From Oscillatoria sp. Prado101 (GTDB lineage: Bacteria; Cyanobacteriota; Cyanobacteriia; Cyanobacteriales; Oscillatoriaceae), in NCBI GenBank assembly GCA_025454445.1, contig JALOOK010000198.1, positions 1-7,905 on the forward strand: DNA of 7,905 nt, read 5' to 3'. A model generated the notes under the pieces. That model ran no database searches and was not told the DNA's origin. It was given only the letters and a program-made list of their open reading frames with translations. Positions 6,055-7,905 of this stretch are shown here, one piece after another; the first letter of the stretch is position 1; each line of letters opens with the position of its first letter. The position numbers were made by a program, and so were the translations under genes.

Positions 6055-7446
6055 ATGGAACTGCTGCACCAGCCACAAGAGATTATTGCCCAACGCTATC
6101 GCATCCTAGACATCTTGGGACAGGGAGGAGTCGGGACAACCTACGAAGCCGAAGACCTGCACACCGGCCAGCGAGTGGCTCTCAAAGCCCTCTCACTCCG
6201 CCGCATGGCTGACTGGAAAAAAATGGAGTTATTTGAACGAGAAGCCCGCACTCTCTCCCAGCTGAATCATCCCGCTATTCCCCGCTACAAAGACTACTTC
6301 CAAGTAGACACCGACCGAGACCGCAACTTCTACATCGCTCAACAGCTAGCGCCAGGGAAAACCCTCGCTAATCTGGTAGAAAGCGGCTGGCACCCTGATG
6401 AAGCCACCGTGCGAAAATTAGCCACTCACATCTTAGAAATTCTCATCTATTTGCACAGCCTCACCCCCCCAGTCATTCACCGCGATATCAAGCCGCAAAA
6501 CATTCTTATGCAACCGGAAGAGGGGAGAGTTTTCTTAGTTGATTTTGGGGCGGTGCAAGACACCTATCACCATACGGTCACCGGCGGGAGCACAGTAGTC
6601 GGAACTTACGGCTATATGGCCCCCGAACAGTTTCGGGGGCAAGCCGTGCCGGCAACTGATTTGTACGGGTTAGGAACCACCCTGCTTTTCCTTTTGACCC
6701 GGAACTCGCCCGCCGATTTGCCCCAGCGCCAGATCAAAATTGATTTCCGCTCCCGCGTCCGCGTTTCCAAAGAATTTGCCGGCTGGTTAGACAAACTGCT
6801 CGAACCCGTCATAGAAGACCGCTTTCCCTCAGCTGAGGAAGCCTTAGCCGTGCTGTCCGGTAAGAGATCCCTTGCGAATTTCTCCGCTCTAAAACCCCGC
6901 AAGCCCAAACACACTCCCATCCGCTTAACTCATACTGAAAAGCAGCTGGCTATAGAAATTCCACCTGTTTGGCTGCGCAGCGAACACAGCCGGCTTTTTG
7001 CACTCATTACCCTGATTTGGAATGGATTTTTCTTGCTGATGCTCTGGATAATCGCGGCATCTGGCTCTGCCCTCACCCCCTTGGGCTGGGTTTTTTTCAG
7101 TGTCTTTGGCGGGGTTGGGCTGTGGGCGCTGGGCGTTTTCTTCTTAAGTGCGGCATCTCGCACGCGACTAGAGATTGACCGGGAAAATTTCCGAATGCAG
7201 CGGGGGGTGCTGAGGATTTGGAATCAAAAAAAAGCCGGAAATGCAGAGGATATTTTTCAGATTAAACTGAGCGGTATTGGGGTGCAAATGAACAAAAAAA
7301 CGATTGCAGTCTGCGTGCTGAGGTCGAGGTTGCGCAAGTATCGTTTTGGATCGTTTCTGACGGAGGGGGAGAAGGAGTGGCTGGTGGGGGAGATCCGGGA
7401 TTTTTTAACGAACCGCAGAGACGCAGAGGGCGCAGAGGGGAGTTAG
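6055..7446 (+). CDS. Ser/Thr protein kinase with two C-terminal transmembrane helices
   Basis: 463 residues. The kinase domain (about 15-268) has GQGGVG (22-27), Lys44, Glu63, HRDIKPQN (142-149), DFG (163-165), APE (189-191) and DRF (255-257), so it should be active. It is a clear paralogue of the upstream ankyrin kinase from residue 1 through the catalytic domain. A basic linker (about 270-300) leads to two hydrophobic helices, about 313-336 and 343-366, then a cytoplasmic tail of about 97 residues with FLTEGEKEWLVGEIRDFL (434-451); I do not recognise the tail as a named domain. Kinase and tail would both face the cytoplasm. The 111-bp gap to the previous gene has no strong terminator (only CAGGGG at 5964-5969 pairing with CCCCTG at 6009-6014), so co-transcription is possible. 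The last residues, NRRDAEGAEGS, are encoded by an interspersed repeat that supplies the end of the gene. Confidence 0.92.
   Translation: MELLHQPQEIIAQRYRILDILGQGGVGTTYEAEDLHTGQRVALKALSLRRMADWKKMELFEREARTLSQLNHPAIPRYKDYFQVDTDRDRNFYIAQQLAPGKTLANLVESGWHPDEATVRKLATHILEILIYLHSLTPPVIHRDIKPQNILMQPEEGRVFLVDFGAVQDTYHHTVTGGSTVVGTYGYMAPEQFRGQAVPATDLYGLGTTLLFLLTRNSPADLPQRQIKIDFRSRVRVSKEFAGWLDKLLEPVIEDRFPSAEEALAVLSGKRSLANFSALKPRKPKHTPIRLTHTEKQLAIEIPPVWLRSEHSRLFALITLIWNGFFLLMLWIIAASGSALTPLGWVFFSVFGGVGLWALGVFFLSAASRTRLEIDRENFRMQRGVLRIWNQKKAGNAEDIFQIKLSGIGVQMNKKTIAVCVLRSRLRKYRFGSFLTEGEKEWLVGEIRDFLTNRRDAEGAEGS
7411..7437. repeat. CGCAGAG triple repeat, copy A
   Basis: Three CGCAGAG heptamers at 7414-7420, 7422-7428 and 7431-7437, separated by A and GG, preceded by AAC. 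The 27-bp unit is identical to copy B at 7523-7549. It lies inside the second kinase gene and encodes its final residues. A run of six T precedes it at 7401-7406. Confidence 0.85.
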
Positions 7447-7479
7447 GAGAAGAGGATGATGCGGCGGATGTCTTTTTTG
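7443..7479 (-). pseudogene. Vestigial 3' end of a second GxxExxY-type gene
   Basis: Positions 7443-7479 match 7556-7592, the 3' end of the intact GxxExxY gene, at 34 of 37 bases by eye. On the minus strand it reads KKDIRRIILFS followed by TAA, against KEGIRRIILSS-TAA in the intact gene. Upstream in this frame the similarity is lost and a TAA stop occurs after about two dozen codons, so only the C-terminal tip of a former copy remains. It overlaps the last codon of the second kinase on the opposite strand. Confidence 0.6.
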
Positions 7480-7522
7480 GTTGTGTCGGTGGCGCGAGGG
7501 TAGGTGAGGGTTTTTTTTTATT

Positions 7523-7549
7523 AACCGCAGAGACGCAGAGGGCGCAGAG
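7523..7549. repeat. CGCAGAG triple repeat, copy B
   Basis: The 27-bp unit is identical to copy A, starting 112 bp further on. It is preceded by a nine-T run at 7511-7519. It ends 6 bp from the stop codon of the GxxExxY gene, just as copy A ends 5 bp from the stop of the vestigial one. Confidence 0.85.
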
Positions 7550-7555
7550 AGAATA

Positions 7556-7905
7556 TTAGGAGGAGAGGATGATGCGGCGGATGCCTTCTTTGAGGACAGG
7601 GACGTTGAAGTTGATGAGAAGAGCGAGGGAAAGGCCGGTTATTTTCAGATAGGAGATAACTTGGGCTTCGTGAATAGGAGCTAAATTTTGCACAGCTTTT
7701 AGTTCAACTAGGAGCGCACCAGCTACTACAAAGTCTACTCTGCATTCCCCCACCAGATAACCCCTGTACCTCACCTCTACCGGCTTCTGCGGCTCAAACG
7801 GTATCCCCCTCTGCCGCAATTCTATCTCCAGCGAATTCTGATACACCGACTCCAAATACCCCGGGCCCAACTTTCGATGCACCTCCATCGCCGCCCCAAT
7901 CACAG
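7556..7905 (-). CDS. GxxExxY family protein (PD-(D/E)XK nuclease-like), 5' end outside window
   Basis: 115 residues are visible counting from the codon at 7903, which is GTG; the frame stays open to the window edge, and family members usually have a few more residues before the IGAAMEVH block, so the true start probably lies beyond 7905. The name-giving motif is GYLESVY (15-21). The PD-(D/E)XK-type residues are Asp57 in CRVDFVV and Glu67-x-Lys69 in LLVELKA, followed by QVISYL (81-86). The family is small, often multi-copy in a genome, and its biological role is unsettled; a nuclease fold is inferred from the motif. No membrane or signal segment is seen. The 3' end is linked to a CGCAGAG repeat and a second, broken copy lies 113 bp away. 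Confidence 0.9.
   Translation of the reverse strand, partial: VIGAAMEVHRKLGPGYLESVYQNSLEIELRQRGIPFEPQKPVEVRYRGYLVGECRVDFVVAGALLVELKAVQNLAPIHEAQVISYLKITGLSLALLINFNVPVLKEGIRRIILSS

Noticed and set aside
7377..7559. Plus-strand 60-codon frame ending TAETQRAQREY
   Set aside because: Both of its recognisable parts are translations of the CGCAGAG repeat in another frame, and it overlaps the end of the kinase.

Overview
The window looks like chromosomal DNA from a cyanobacterium, probably a filamentous oscillatorialean type. The reasons are the Pkn/Spk-style serine/threonine kinases with the HRDIKPQN and VDFGAV motifs, a TerB-like protein with a long private C-terminus, weak or absent Shine-Dalgarno sites, and intergenic DNA full of short inverted repeats. 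The genus is an inference. No rRNA, tRNA, CRISPR array, transposase or phage gene is visible.

Layout. Positions 1-246 are non-coding: a perfect 13-bp hairpin (71-103) and an imperfect inverted repeat (162-194). A TerB-like protein gene runs leftward (1350-247). A 226-bp divergent intergenic region follows, with small direct repeats, two palindromes and a candidate -10 box. A metallophosphoesterase with an N-terminal beta-sandwich domain (1577-3265) runs rightward. Next comes a 584-bp intergenic stretch (3266-3849) that is a mosaic of hairpin repeats. Two tandem, clearly paralogous membrane-linked Ser/Thr kinases follow: one (3850-5943) ends in about a dozen ankyrin repeats, the other (6055-7446) has two transmembrane helices and a cytoplasmic tail. 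The right edge carries a CGCAGAG-rich repeat in two copies, a remnant of the 3' end of a GxxExxY-type gene, and an intact but edge-truncated GxxExxY (PD-(D/E)XK-like) gene on the minus strand.

How the genes may work together. The two kinases share the first residues, the whole catalytic domain and a membrane anchor but carry different C-terminal modules, so they look like a duplicated catalytic core with swapped sensor or partner-binding parts. They are 111 bp apart on the same strand and could be co-transcribed. The phosphoesterase upstream is not a PPP or PPM protein phosphatase, so a direct kinase/phosphatase partnership is not supported.

The least ordinary signals are: (i) ankyrin units shortened to 30 residues by loss of the usual turn, with exact 54-bp DNA duplications; (ii) a CGCAGAG triple repeat attached just 3' of both the intact and the vestigial GxxExxY gene, which also supplies the last codons of the second kinase; (iii) strong enrichment of the palindrome TGCCGGCA; (iv) a three-copy CTTGAAAA plus hairpin module upstream of the ankyrin kinase.
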